From contig OY754465.1 of assembly GCA_963575645.1 (NCBI GenBank), positions 38,466,401 to 38,530,400 on the forward strand: 64,000 nucleotides of DNA, read 5' to 3'. The stretch is from Xanthostigma xanthostigma. Its lineage: Eukaryota > Arthropoda > Insecta > Raphidioptera > Raphidiidae. Positions 21,347 through 33,063 of the stretch are shown here, piece after piece (positions within the stretch are counted from its first letter, which is position 1; each line of letters starts with the position of its first letter). A program made the position numbers and the translations under genes. The notes beneath the pieces are model-generated. The model made no database searches and was not told the DNA's origin. It was given only the letters and a program-made list of their open reading frames with translations.

Positions 21347-24300
21347 TCTACCAAGTGCCGAGTGAAAAATCAGTGCAAATTATGCTTAAAATATTTCTGG
21401 GTCTCCACTATAGATGTAGAAAATAATTATAACTTGTCAATAGGGCAGTCACTTTCGCTCCTGCATTTGCATGAAGCATATGATTATTTAACGATATATG
21501 ACGTGAAAATTTACCTTGCATTTCCGTCAATTTGCAATAAATCTAGCTCCCAGCTGATATGACATTGCATAATAGAAGATGCTGACGGAAAGTATCGTCA
21601 GGTTATGAAATATGTGTGCGTGTATGTTTTATCACAGTTAAGTGCAGTAACAAAACGATAATGTTTTTAATTAAATATTTTAATTTTTGCTGAATGATTT
21701 TGATGAAAATGTTGTCTTTCGTATCTGTATAACGATAGTAAAATTTCTAGTGCGTAATGGAAAGCAAAAAAAATGCGATTTTACCAATCCAACAATAATT
21801 TCCAAAAAGCGACCGGTCAGTTACCGTTTAATTCTATAAGATGAACAGAAATAGCAAATAGACACAATTATAGCGGGCGTATTTTTCGTATAAACCGCTC
21901 AAATGAAATGCAATATGACCGCACACAGTGCTGACACAAGCTGTCAGAAATAATGTTATGAAGTGAATATCAGTAATTTTACAGGACGTATGTTTTTGGG
22001 GAAAATCCGCCCATGTGCAGCGTAGATATATGCTATAACGTTGTTTTTTTTTACATAATAATGGTATAATATTCATAACGGTTTATTATTCTTTTTATTT
22101 TTACAAGAAAGTTTTGTAAACATTTTTTTTCTAAACTTTATAGTTTCGAAAATATTTTGAAAATAAAATAAAACAGCTGTTATTTTGTTCTGTCGATCTG
22201 TCAGACAAAAATTAGCTAAGCATGCTTTGATTAATTTTTACATGACGTAATAACATATTATATAGATAACCGTGCAAACTAATAGCAAATATCATAATAT
22301 TTAATACTAGCCGTCATCCGTGTCATCGCACGCCTTAACAGAAATTCTATATTATAATACGTCAAATGTTAATATTTTTGAAGTTCGAAGGGTTCCGTCG
22401 CTCAATTAGCTGACATTTTTTTCCTATATAAGCGCCTGACGATAATTTTCTATTGAATTAATCTTAAAGATAATTCATTTAGTATCTTTTAAACTCTTTG
22501 AAGCAATTTTTTATATTATATTCTGTGTATTTAATAAAAGCTCCCCGAGCTATGGAGTATTTTTTAAAGAACAATTTTGGAAAAACAGAAGAGTCAGTAC
22601 GACCCAAAAAAAGAATGGATATTACACATGAGTTTAATGTCATCCTCCAATATCAGTGATAATAAGTTACAGAATATATTTTTCAAAATTGATCACACAA
22701 TGTGTAATGCCTTTCCGGTTATTTAATTTAACTCGGTCCGGCCTAGATAATGTGTTAAATTACTCGTTTAATTTTTTTAAATATTTCTTTTGATTATTTA
22801 AATCACGCAAGAAATTATTTTTTTCCTTCCGTACAAATTACTTCTTAAGTAATATGAAATTCCTCAGACAATATTCAATATGATTAATTATTCAAATGAA
22901 AGTTGTCAATTTTTTATACCGCAAACTCAATTATTATAGTGCAACTATAATACATACATTTTATCTTATATGTGTTGAAAAAGTACTATGATTGACACCA
23001 AACAACAAATTTCAGCCAATTGGGCGACGGGACCATTCCAACTTCAAAAATGTCGACATTTGATTATAATAAAGAAAATAAAATTTCTGATATCGCGTGA
23101 GGTGACGCGGGTAATGGCTAGTATTCAATATGATATTTGCTATTCGTTTTTGGAGAATTAATTATAGGTCAGCTTATGGTTTATTACTACTGTTGGAATA
23201 TGAAAATTAAACCCCTAGACAGATTTTTATAGTACCTACCATAAATTTTATGCATCAGACAACACTGGAATAGGAACACATTGAAATAGAATTTATTCGT
23301 GGGCAACATTTAGATCAAATCCCCGAGTAAAATGTACAATGTCCTTTGTCTTGTTATCCTTGAATACGTTACATTAGCAAAATGAGTTATTGCTCTGTGT
23401 TAGCGACAAGAAAAAAGTGAATGTCACAGTTCACTGTCATTTAAGTTAAAAGCATGACGACTGTCAAATTGGAAGGCCGCAGGTTCAAGGTTTGTTACTT
23501 ACCCCTTTGTGTTAGGTTGTTAAAAATAGCTGTTGGTACTGGAATGTCACATGTGATATTAAATTATTTGTTTCTTTTTATAGAACATTCGCTTTTTGAC
23601 TTGGCTTCGCCAGGGTAAATTTTTAATTTGATAGTGAAATAATCAAGAGCAACAAATTCTCATACGTCACTGTATCTATTACAGTTTTGTCATCAACTCA
23701 GCGTACATTTCAATAAAAAATCGCGTGCGGCATTTTAGATTGACATTTTTGTTCACCGCCCATCTCTCTTTTGTCGTAACGTATAATATGATTATAGTCA
23801 ATGTTCTTTGGCTTTTAAGGAGTCACATCTAAATGAACGCATTTAAAATGAACGTTATTTTAATATTTTTTGAGGGTGTACAAAGCTAAGAATTAAAAAA
23901 AGGAGGCGTGTTTTTTTATTGACTACTTTTGTTTGAAAAATAATTAAAAAAACATTTATAAAAAAGAATATATTATACTAGTAAGTATAATGAGATTTTT
24001 TTAAGGTATTTCTGAAAAAATGGCGTCTCACTGGTCGATATCACAACTGTTCGAAATATTGATAAATCTGAAAAATTCACGAAAAATATTGTGCGTATGG
24101 AGTTAATTTTTTATGACAGTTTGAATTTAATTTATCTTTTTTAGCCAAATGGTTCATACATCTTAAAGATAACCTTACTTTATAATAATCTTTTGAATTT
24201 TTCAGACCCATCAATATTACGAGCAATTATCATGCCAACAGTGAGGGGTCATTTTTTAACAGTATCTTAAATCTCATTATATATATTATATATTGTGCTA

Positions 24301-26150
24301 TACAAAAATGTTTTTAATTATTTTTTAATACATATATCAGTAAATAACATGCCATTTTTATTTTATATAATTTTTGACACTGTACATCCTAACAAAATTA
24401 TTAAAAACACTTTCATTTTTAGTGTATTCAGGTAGATTCGGCCCTTTTAATAGTGAATAAATTTTTCTTAACTGTTCTATAGTTTCCAAGATTATCCGCG
24501 ATATACAAAATATATACAAATTTTTTCTTTTAATAATATTAGTATAAAATATTAACGAAAATCTACTTGAAATATTCATCCGAAACCCGAAACTTAGGGG
24601 TTCCTAATGGACATACCACAACATCTTCATCTAAACAACGGCATAGTAACGATTGTGGCTATCGTTTAATCTTATAGTTGAATTTGAAGTGTGCAAATAA
24701 ATTTAAAGTTTTATTACAAAATGTATATGCGAAATGTGTAGCATCGCTCCAGACTTGTCACGTGGTTTCTAAAAAATAACAATTTCAAATTTTATCCGTT
24801 TTTAAATTGTCGCACATAAAAAAAACGTAAGTGCATATTTTATTGTATTATACTCAGAGCCAAAATTAAATAAGTCATCACTTATAAAATATATTACCTA
24901 ACAAATATTTATTAGGCACATTTATATAATATAGTAACTCATTTAAATTGTAGCTTCCAATTTCCTTAATTACTTTATGTTCGCGCTACATTAACTGTAT
25001 AATTTTCTTTTAAAAATTGTATATATTTATTTAAGTTTCGACGATTTGAATTACAATAGTTATAATAGAGAAATAGTAGAGAAATGCAGAAATCTCTCCT
25101 GCGGTGTGATCGTATCATTTACATTGCAGCTGTAATAATAATATAGGCAATAATGTAATGTTATTGTAGTGATGCAAACATCTGAGATAGACGTGGTCAA
25201 CATTTTACCGTCAGGTGTCAAATATCATCTATACACTATACCGGCTGTTTCATCAGGAGTGCGACATAAGAGATTTATATGGCGTTACATGTTTTTGTGA
25301 TGTAGCGTAATTCTTGTCACTTGGATGGTTCTTTGCTATAGTTGAACCCGGTAGGTGGCGCTGTTGTCGGATCCAGATTTTGTTTTATAATTTTCCAATG
25401 AAATTTTTATTTTATATTTTTTCTTGGATTTCTCACATAATAAAACATATAATCTCAAATTTTCAGCCTCCCACCACCTCTCAATAATTTTTTGATATTC
25501 ATGACTTATTAAATAATGAGTCTTTCATTAACTGACCGTTTGCCTACCAGGTCTGCTATTCTATAAAAAAAGTCTGATGGAGCATAATATGTCTGTTTAA
25601 AAGGTGATCTACAATCCGAGCGAAGTCGGACCGGGCTGCTATAGTATATTATATAACGTAACACTGTTATTGTTAATGCTGAATTGTGCAGCAATTGAAC
25701 AATTACAAAAAACGACTACAAGGATCAGGAAAATGTTTGCCAAGTTTTGTTGGGTTTCTACGCATGCATAAAAATTATTAAAATAGGAATAATGTAGGTA
25801 TTCGTTATATGAATCTCAAATGTCTTTGTTCCACTTCCCAGAGGAAAATAGATTCGACAAATATATCCTCATTTACCCTTGCTCTGATTCGAATTTTCAG
25901 CGATACGCTTGCATAGAGTTTTTCATCTCAGTTTTACTAGGAGTTGAAGCGCAATAATCTATTAAATTACGAATTAATTTTAAAAGGAATCATATTATGG
26001 TCATAAACATCTTGTAACACCACAAAACACCGCGCGTATTCGTTTCTGTTCAGTTACATAAATAGTTACAATGCGATATTTTTATACAGTTCTTTCTTCG
26101 TTTTTCAATGGGTTTCTTAAGCTTGAAATCTTGTGGGACATATGGGTCAA
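21347..26150. other. Long AT-rich region without supported gene
   Basis: Contains scraps of the dispersed repeat family (22980-23110: CCAATTGGGCGACGGGACC and ATATCGCGTGAGGTGACGCG) and one copy of a CCGGACGAAGCCGGACCGG-like module at 25611-25636. Short frames such as 21834-22076 and 24358-24579 (both minus) have no resemblance to known proteins. No exon, tRNA or rRNA was seen. Confidence 0.45.
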
Positions 26151-26159
26151 ATGCGGTGA

Positions 26160-26340
26160 TTGAAATTTGACTCACTTCCCGTTTTCTAGTCGAGCTGAAA
26201 TTTTGCACACAACTTTAGTTCTAATGACAATACAATAAAGTATATTTATAATGGTTCTAAATTTAATATGGCGGCTGCACCAAGATGACGAGGATCGGTT
26301 AGGTACAGATTCATCTTCTACTTATTGCGCTTGCATTACG
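26160..26340 (+). repeat. Copy of the dispersed ACTTCCCGTT / GAGCTGAAATTTTGCA repeat
   Basis: TGACTCACTTCCCGTTTTCT followed by GAGCTGAAATTTTGCACACA and AATGACAATACAATAAA closely matches the copies at 49071 and 49195. The downstream AATATGGCGGCTGCACCAAG block also resembles the copy at 8280. Confidence 0.6.
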
Positions 26341-27103
26341 AGGGTTTATCCTTCGACACGTTAGCAAATAAATGCAAATAACATATTAGTAATTGCGTTT
26401 CTTTTTTGGATCCTTTTGCCACTGAAGACTTTGCCGACAAAATATTTCTTTATATACGTTTATATACATTTATTACCAAAAAAAATAGTTCCTATTAAAT
26501 ACAAATTAACATATATTATAAAGAAATAACAATTTTTCTATATTTAGAAGACTTTGTCACAGTTTTAAAATCGATTTGATGTTTTTTCTTTAAATGGTCC
26601 CTCAGATCTGCCACAACAAACACATCCGTGACATATTGCAGATTGTTTATCCAACTCATACAAAATTAAGTTATCTGTTGATTTAAATTTGCTTGACTTA
26701 AAATATGTTGTTGAAAATCACGCGTTTAACAACCATTTTGCTTTTGTTTTTGTATTGTTTGACATAAAAACACGTTGTCTGATAACGTTTTTTCGACTTT
26801 TCAGTGCACAAATAAAGCCATTTTTTTAATATTTATTTTTTTTGAAAGTGTAAACGCACGTAGGTACTCCATGATTGCTGATACGTGAAGTCACGAATAA
26901 AAACACTTTTTGTCGACAGGACTTTCATAAATATTCCAAAATTTATTTTTTAGCTTATTAGAGAAGTAATTTTGTTTATAATAAGCTTATTACTGTGCCT
27001 TAAATGGTTTATGTGGTTGTACTGATCTACTTATTTTTTTTTCTTAAAATGAAATCGTTAAATAGCCTAGAACGGCTATCCGAGCAATTTGTTTTGGCGT
27101 GGC
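26341..27103. other. AT-rich region, nothing recognised
   Basis: No open frame or repeat could be defined. This is the upstream flank of the heat-shock-type promoter. Confidence 0.45.
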
Positions 27104-27170
27104 GTCACTATTATAGTAAACAAATGTAAGCAGACACGTTATTACTTGCGCTGTTTACTATAATTGTGAC
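27104..27170. repeat. Short inverted repeat upstream of the heat-shock promoter
   Basis: GTCACTATTATAGTAAAC and GTTTACTATAATTGTGAC are inverted copies separated by about 30 bp. A palindromic TGACGTCA site, the cyclic-AMP-response type, overlaps the right arm near 27166. Confidence 0.55.
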
Positions 27171-27310
27171 GTCATACACGAAACCATCATGTGACATAAT
27201 ATTGTAACACGCCAACCCCTGACTGCTACGTCACTGGCAGACGAACAACAATAACACACAGAATTACATGGAACAATATCGAACCAAGTAGCTAAAACCC
27301 CGACCTTCCT

Positions 27311-27490
27311 AGAATTTCCTGAAGAATGCGATGCAGGTATAGAAAGGTTCTGGAACATTCGAGAAGAAAAAAGCTCTGGCAGCCTTGCGTAAAAAGTATA
27401 TCAACGCAGGTTGATTTTTTCCAGAATGTTCGACCACGCGGCAGCAGAGACATATAAATAGACCGCGCCTGCAGTTCAGAAGTCGTTTGA
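27311..27490 (+). promoter_or_regulatory. Heat-shock-type promoter: HSE clusters, TATA box, initiation region
   Basis: A perfect four-unit heat-shock element lies at 27348-27365: TTCTGGAACATTCGAGAA, alternating TTC and GAA every 5 bp. A second set at 27419-27431 reads TTCCAGAATGTTC, and a weaker one at 27312-27323 contains TTCCTGAA. TATAAATAG follows at 27453-27461, 22 bp after the proximal element, which is the spacing seen in insect hsp70 promoters. Initiation would be expected about 30 bp later, near 27475-27490 (CAGTTCAGAAGTCG). Heat-shock factor trimers bind such arrays. The downstream kilobase has no hsp70, small-hsp or other recognisable coding frame, so the promoter appears orphaned, or it drives a non-coding RNA. 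Confidence 0.75.
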
Positions 27491-28369
27491 ACAGACACAG
27501 TTGTGTAGTGCTAACAATACGCGTGTTTGGTCGCCAGACATAAATTCATTGAGTTCACATTTACATTTTCATAGAAAACTTAGAAGATAAATCTTGATTA
27601 TATTTTTCATTATATAAGAACTACTGTTAGTTTGTTTGTTTGTGTGTTTAACATTTTATTAATGTAAATAAATATTTTCCACCACAGTGAAGAACAGTTA
27701 CAATATATACTAAGAATCTCACTTTTTAAAGCTTGAATAATATTTAATTAATTGTGTATTTTTTTGAATACAAACCCAATATGTTTGAATTTCTTTATGG
27801 ACATAACTTCACATATATTATATTCATTCACAATTGATTTCTCTAAGTGTAAAACATTCTGTTTACTCATGCCCTAATGATATAGGCACAAGAATGATAA
27901 CAACGAGAAAATAGTTTTCCATGTCTGGTTCATTTTGTAGGTACTTATCTGCAAAGGTATTGTTATATTGCGTAGCTAGTGTCTTATTTTAAGCATGAAG
28001 TCGTTAAAAACCGGCCCGGAGCACTCATTCTGCCACATAAAATATTCACGGTTTTGTGAATCGTGATATTGTTTTAGTGCAATATGTCATTCTTGTTTCA
28101 TAAACTCGGCTACATGTACATAATTATACCTGTAATAATAATAATACTGCGACTATAAAGTTCAGAGACATCCAACGTTGCCAAAAAAATAAATGCGAGT
28201 TAGGCTGGCGTGCCGAGAGTTTCGTACCGTCAACCACATTTTTTCCCATTGAATTAATGACCGAAAAAACTGCAAACAGCAAACACTTAGCTATCGTATA
28301 AATAAGTATGCTCATTTAAATTTAATCAAAATTTGTAAATACTAAATAATAGCTAAAAAATCCACAAAG
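27491..28369 (+). other. Putative transcribed region downstream of the heat-shock promoter
   Basis: If the promoter works, transcription would enter this AT-rich stretch. I find no open frame beginning like a heat-shock protein, no tandem repeat of the kind known from the fly hsr-omega non-coding RNA, and only weak processing signals: a TTTCCACCACAG acceptor-like site at 27675-27690. Function is unknown. Confidence 0.3.
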
Positions 28370-28680
28370 ATATTAATGAGTTTCGAACTTTTTCCTTTAC
28401 TTGTGCTATGAGATCCTCCTTCGTGCCAAATTTCAAGATTCATGGTCAACGAGGAAAGTACCCTATATGTTTTGGTATAGGTACGTGAATTTTAAAAATC
28501 TTTTTAATACATTTGTGGCTTGAATATTTTACAGGATTATAGGGTCGTATACCTTGATGTTGTACTAATTTCAACCTCATACCTCTAGCCGTTCCTGAGA
28601 AAAAGTGTCTTGATGGACAGACAGACGGACATCAAAGTGATCGTATAAGAACTTTGTTTTTTTCATTCTGAACTATGGAA
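28370..28680 (+). repeat. Dispersed repeat with CCGTTCCTGAGAAA module
   Basis: The block GTGCCAAATTTCAAGATTCA, TCTAGCCGTTCCTGAGAAA, GACAGACAGACGGACATCAA and AAAGTGATCGTATAAGAAC is an order of motifs common in insect repetitive DNA. It is non-coding. It is probably part of a LINE or Helitron 3' region, but that is not shown here. Confidence 0.5.
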
Positions 28681-28845
28681 CACTAATCTATCGAATGCTT
28701 GCTTTGAAAGTTTATAAATCCGAGCAGCATAAAATAAATAGCCTTTACCGGTAAATTAGGTCGTGTCGAAGTCGGTTTTGAAAAGAACTATAACTATAAA
28801 TATAGCTTTACCTATATTAATTTAAATTTTGTCAGTTAAAAAATT

Positions 28846-29090
28846 CCCTACACACTGGGGCCTACTGCACACGACTGACAGTTGGATAAAAAACCCATCA
28901 TTGATTTCTATGGAGTACCGCACACGAGCGACAAAAATATGTTTCAGCAGTTTAGTCGATTATGTGCGATATTCTATAAAAATCACGATGAAAATTCTCA
29001 CAATTATCTATCGGTGATTGTCTACTGTGTGCCGCGTCATCTTTTTGTCGCTTTAATATAGTTTGATCGTCCGTGTGCGATGTTCCATAA
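28846..29090. repeat. Repeat with direct GTGCGAT-TTC-ATAAAA copies
   Basis: ACACTGGGGCCTACTGCACA opens the block. Two direct copies, TGTGCGATATTCTATAAAAA at 28962 and TGTGCGATGTTCCATAAAAG at 29075, lie near its end. It looks like a miniature-element interior with subterminal repeats, but the right terminus is not resolved. Confidence 0.4.
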
Positions 29091-29168
29091 AAGATTGCGT
29101 ACACCTATCAAGCAAGTACCAGAAATACCAGTCCATGAGGGTAGATACCCGTGTTATTTAACGGAATA

Positions 29169-29333
29169 GCGCACATTAGACCAGCACCGACTGCCAGTCG
29201 GTCGCCAGCTGAACCGATCTAGTGTGCAAAATGTCTGCCGTACACCAAAAACTGCACAAAAAATTACTGGTCTGTGTAGGTTTAGTGTGCGACATTGTGC
29301 AGGCTGCAGGTTTACGCTGTGCTGGTCCACGAC
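29169..29333. mobile_element. Miniature element, GCGCACATTAGACC family, copy 1
   Basis: The left end GCGCACATTAGACCAGCAC is mirrored by CTGTGCTGGTC at the right. The interior module GAACCGATCTAGTGTGCAAA and AAATGTCTGCCG is shared with the copy at 56521-56745. Homology also extends about 25 bp to the left (ACCCGTGTTATTTAACGG), so the true element may be longer than the inverted ends suggest. Confidence 0.5.
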
Positions 29334-29954
29334 AAGTGAACGCGGTCTTCAATAGAAACATTGATGAATATTGTTATTGGCGTTTGTAGTAGACATGGGA
29401 TCACAGTGACTGTTATTCCAGTTACATACACAAAAATCACATTAAAAAATCCTCGTGACTGTCACGTCAAACCCAACCAAGCAAACCCACGGTCGGTCGG
29501 TTACTCGGTTGGAGCGACCGTCGTGATTGCGGAGACTTGGAACAACATACGTTACTTTAGAACGTAGTTACCTCTTGTCAGATCATAGTGATCTTAAGAC
29601 GGCTGGTCACAGTGATTTTTTCATCGTAAAGTTATTTATTTCCCAACTCTAGTTTGCGGTAGGCCTTTAGGTTTGCATGCCTTTAATAATAAATCGCGTG
29701 ACATCTTGCAGATGACTTTCAAATTCAATATATACGCATTTAAAAGTTTTTATATAGGTTTAAGTTATGTTTTTACTTTTTGAACATAACTTTAAGTAAA
29801 AAACATTTAAAGGGCCCTATTTTATATGTAGCGGTATCGATGGTATCTTCCTGTAATATATCTATTTATGTATTGTGCTGCAGGTATTACAAATTCTTGA
29901 ACTGTAACAGTTTGAAAGTCACTTTTATAGATCATAATAGTCACGATTCGAAAC
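29334..29954. other. No gene recognised
   Basis: A local GC-richer patch at 29450-29540 shows no family resemblance. A short frame at 29780-29995 may overlap the eroded beginning of the reverse transcriptase relic. Confidence 0.4.
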
Positions 29955-30345
29955 TATTACTTAAACGGTTCAACACAAGAAGATTTCATGTTTGAATGTT
30001 TGATAATTTCGTTGTCATTAATAAATTCTATAGGCTGGGATGAAATTCCAATTAAAGTGTTAAAATATTGTGCCCATATAATTTCTTATCCACTCAGTAT
30101 AATAAATAATAATAATTGCTTTGAATAAGGCATTTAGCCCGATAAGTTGAAGAAAACTATTGTCATATCGATTTATAAAAATAGTGAGAAGTGTATCACA
30201 TCCAATTATAGGCCTATTTCTCTGTTACCAAATTTAAGCAAAGTTTTTAAAAAAATTAAAAAATTCTTAATCCAGCATGCAAATTATGTACTTGGTTAAG
30301 AAACGATTTTTAAAATGACGCAATTTATACATGTTATCGTCCAAA
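29955..30345 (+). pseudogene. Jockey-type LINE reverse transcriptase relic
   Basis: From about 29985 the plus-strand frame gives GWDEIPIKVLKYCAHII, then PDKLKKTIVISIYKNSEK and SNYRPISLLPNLSKVFKKI. This is the start of the reverse transcriptase domain of jockey-like LINEs, where the usual order is G-D-IP-KLLK, FPD-LK-A-V-PI-KKG and NYRPISLLP-FSKIFEK. Stop codons interrupt the frame at about 30126 and 30135, and the catalytic YADD region is missing. It ends within about 50 bp of a (TTA)n run and a palindromic element, which probably truncated it. Confidence 0.75.
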
Positions 30346-30356
<11 letters not shown>

Positions 30357-30376
<20 letters not shown>

Positions 30377-30379
30377 TAA
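30357..30379. repeat. (TTA)n microsatellite
   Basis: About seven TTA/ATT units follow the reverse transcriptase relic. It could be a simple repeat or the tail of an adjoining retroelement. Confidence 0.7.
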
Positions 30380-30703
30380 ATAAATGAACGAATTTAAAAA
30401 AAAAGTTTTTATTAGTTGTCAATAAAAACGTTAAAAATAACTTTATTTTGATTAGAAAAAAACCGTTTTATATGTACTTATCACAGTCTCAAGTTTTCAA
30501 ATAAAAGCGTGTTACACCCTCGTTATTTCTTTCTTGCTCTTAAAATGTAACCGCTTTTATTTGAAAACATGGAACTGGGATAAGTATGTATGTATGTATA
30601 AAACGGCTTATTTCTAATCGGAATAAAATTATTTTTAACTTTTTTTATCAACAACTAAGAAAAACTTGTTTAAAAAAAAAACATTTTTTTCGTTTATTTA
30701 TAA
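30376..30703 (-). mobile_element. Palindromic element, copy 1
   Basis: The unit is an imperfect palindrome: TTTTATATGTACTTATCACA and AAGTTTTCAAATAAAAGCGT on the left are mirrored on the right, with outer TTTATTAGTTGT and AACAAC-AAGAAAAAC-TG ends. It matches copy 2 at 49351-49650. On its right flank (30703-30787) the sequence continues with GTGTGCTTTATTC and a CCGGACGAAAGCCGGACCGG module. Copy 2 has the same continuation in the opposite orientation, so the palindrome is part of a longer element. Confidence 0.65.
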
Positions 30704-30787
30704 GTTTTTAGTGTGCTTTATTCAAAATGTGATTGGCATCCGGACGAAAGCCGGACCGGTTCGTTAGTTATTATAAATATTGTAATC

Positions 30788-30935
30788 TTTGATTAACGTC
30801 TGATTAGAACTCTTCAATAAATAAAATTATCGACCAATTTTTCAGACAAATATATTAACAAAAAATATAAAAACACATAAAAATTAATACATTAACGTTT
30901 CAGTGCGGATGTGGACATTCTTCAGAACTGATCTA
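30788..30935 (-). ncRNA. Eroded hammerhead-bearing element arm
   Basis: On the minus strand, CTGAAGA (30919-30925) and GAAACGTT (30894-30901) are the two conserved hammerhead core strands, 17 bp apart. Helix II between them is degenerate, so cleavage is doubtful. The left flank (AATAAATAAAATTATCGACC) is the same arm as in the palindrome at 33781-33970, showing both are copies of one family. The right arm is largely lost. Confidence 0.4.
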
Positions 30936-31276
30936 ACAAATATAAAAATTAATTAATAATTAGTTTTTAATTGGCTTTTGAAAAAAATTTGCTTTAATTT
31001 TTAGGTAAGAGTACGATAACTTGCTATGCAAAATATCCACTGGAAATTCACAATTTTATTGGTCGTTTTAAGTGCGGAAAATTAATTTTTAGAAATTAAT
31101 TTAAAAAAATTAAATAATTATGGTATAGTAAGTTGAGAGTATATTATTTACTATAGCGATCGCTATCTTGTCTCATATAGTGATAAGAAAAGAGAAAGTT
31201 ATATATACCTGTATCTATGATAAACAAAGATAGAAATATCAATTGGTTGGAATGAAATACAATTGAACGTTCAGGG
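30936..31276. other. AT-rich stretch, nothing recognised
   Basis: No gene or repeat defined between the hammerhead relic and the minisatellite-bearing element. Confidence 0.45.
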
Positions 31277-31722
31277 CAGAGTCGTATTTGGAAATTTTAA
31301 TTTATAAAACGAATTTTAAATTTAAAACTCACATTTTCATGAAGATTGAAAACCACCGCTTTTTTTGATAAACGGGTATGCGAATTGTCTCGCAGTCAAA
31401 CGGGAAGGGACAAATGTGGAGTTTTTAAAAAAACAATTCCGGGGTGAACGATAAACGGGTATGCGAATTGTAATTCTGGGGTGAACGATAAGGGGTATGC
31501 GAATTGTCTCGCAGTGAAACGGGAAGGGGCAAATAATGAGTTTTTAAAAAAACAATTCCGGGGTGAACGATAAACGGGTATGCGAATTGTAATTCTGGGG
31601 TGAACGATAAAGGGGTATGCGAATTGTCTCGCAGTGAAACGGGAAGGGGCAAATGTTGAGTTTTTAAAAAAACAATTCCTGGGTGAACGATAAACGGGTA
31701 TGCGAATCTAAATACGACCCTG
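31277..31722. mobile_element. TIR element carrying an internal minisatellite
   Basis: The ends CAGAGTCGTATTTGGA and TCTAAATACGACCCTG are imperfect inverted repeats. CAGGGTCGTA is also the start of the hAT relic at 60143, so a hAT affinity is possible, but no 8-bp duplication is visible here. Most of the interior is a 120-bp tandem repeat. Confidence 0.55.
31367..31708. repeat. 120-bp minisatellite, 2.85 copies with internal sub-repeat
   Basis: The anchor GTCTCGCAG recurs at 31387, 31506 and 31626. Each unit contains GATAAACGGGTATGCGAATT twice, 60-90 bp apart, separated by GGGGTGAAC blocks, so there is a sub-repeat within the unit. Copies differ at only a few positions, which points to recent expansion. 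Because the unit is nearly a multiple of three, a 103-codon open frame exists on the minus strand; it is a repeat artefact. Confidence 0.8.
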
Positions 31723-31989
31723 CTTCCATAACACAATCGAAAGCTGCATACAAACTGAGATAGTTATACAATAATTCTACACCAGCTGCTATGACGTGTA
31801 TTTGTGATTTTTGATTGGTTACATTCAAAAAATGACAGTGAAAGACGAAAAGTAGTTCCATTTTTTTCACGTATTTTTGAGGAAACTTGTGAATAATCCG
31901 CAAAGTTTTTTTTTTTTGAACGTCAAAATTTAGTGTTTTCTATGACTTAAAAAAAAAATTTCAAAATTTGGGTGCATAGTGTTATCGTA

Positions 31990-32115
31990 CTGGACCCCTA
32001 CATACGTATGCAAATGATCAACTCAATCTGAAACCGGGAAATGGGTCAAATTTAACCTCCAAGATTTGATTTCAGACAGACAGACACCGAGACAGGTAAA
32101 ACTAAATGAAAGCTT
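31990..32115 (-). repeat. Minus-strand copy of the dispersed TCTGTCTGT repeat
   Basis: Read on the minus strand: TACAAGCTTTCATTTAGTTT, GTGTCTGTCTGTCTGAAATC, AGGTTAAATTTGACCCATTT and TTTGCATACGTATGTAG. This is the same order as the plus-strand copy beginning at 48990. Confidence 0.65.
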
Positions 32116-33063
32116 GTAAAAATGTATAATATACCTCCTATGTATTTTGTAAAGAAAATGTTAAATATTTTGTTTCACTCAGTATAATATTTACATATAT
32201 CGATTTTCGATTGTCGTGGTTTTTATGTATTTTAAATAAAATAGGGCAGAATGTTAGGAGTTCTACAATAATAATAATTAAATGTTTAATTGTTAAATTC
32301 TTAACATTCTGCCCCACATTATTTAAAATAACTGAATCACGATGAAAAGTGAAACCGATAAATCTAAACAAACGTACGTAATGATTTTCACTATTTTATA
32401 AATGGCAATCAGTGTTGAGCAGGAATTAATGCCAATTATTCAAATTAAACACAAAGAAAGTGCAGTATGAATTTCGCATACGTGTTTAAAGTAAAAGGAC
32501 ATTTTCTTATACAATGCGATCTAAAGAAATGCTAGAGTAGGCCTTAGAAAATTTATTCGATAGTTAAACTATATAAGATGACCAGTAATTACTCGTATTC
32601 CTCTTGGGAAAAGAAACTATGACTAATTTGGAATGATTTAGCCTCTATCACTTGGGGTCGAAAATACGTTTTTTTTATAATGTCGCTTCTGTGAAAAATT
32701 TTTATTTTATTTTTTTTTAATTTATTGTTAGTTTTAACACACAACAAAAAATCTAACAGTAAATTTCGTGGTTTTTAGCTTTAGGAAGGATAATGATTTG
32801 CCTGATGATCAGAAACCATTTTTCCCTTTACTATGCTTATCAAAACGAATACCTATAATAAATCTTTAAAGGGAATAGTTCCGTGCCTATCTGTTTATTT
32901 GGTCATAACTCTTAAACCCCATATCCGATTTCAATTAAATTTGGTACGCTCTTCAACTCCTATTAGGCGATATTATATCAGATTTCGCTCGCGTTAAAGT
33001 AGGACTCCCATACAAATAAAAGTATATTTTATATAAAATCAACAATTTTTGAAGAGATATTTT
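32116..33063. other. AT-rich region with a small inverted repeat
   Basis: GGGCAGAATGTTAGGAGTTC near 32245 is mirrored by TTCTTAACATTCTGCCCC near 32296-32316, giving a short hairpin. A repeat scrap at 32895-33005 carries CGATTTCAATTAAATTTGGT and TCGCTCGCGTTAAAGTAG. No gene seen. Confidence 0.4.

Noticed and set aside
31367..31708. CRISPR-like array
   Set aside because: Contiguous 120-bp tandem units with no spacers, in a eukaryotic context.
31425..31736. 103-codon minus-strand open frame with repeated protein motifs
   Set aside because: The frame exists only because the 120-bp tandem unit is a multiple of three; it has no start context or family.
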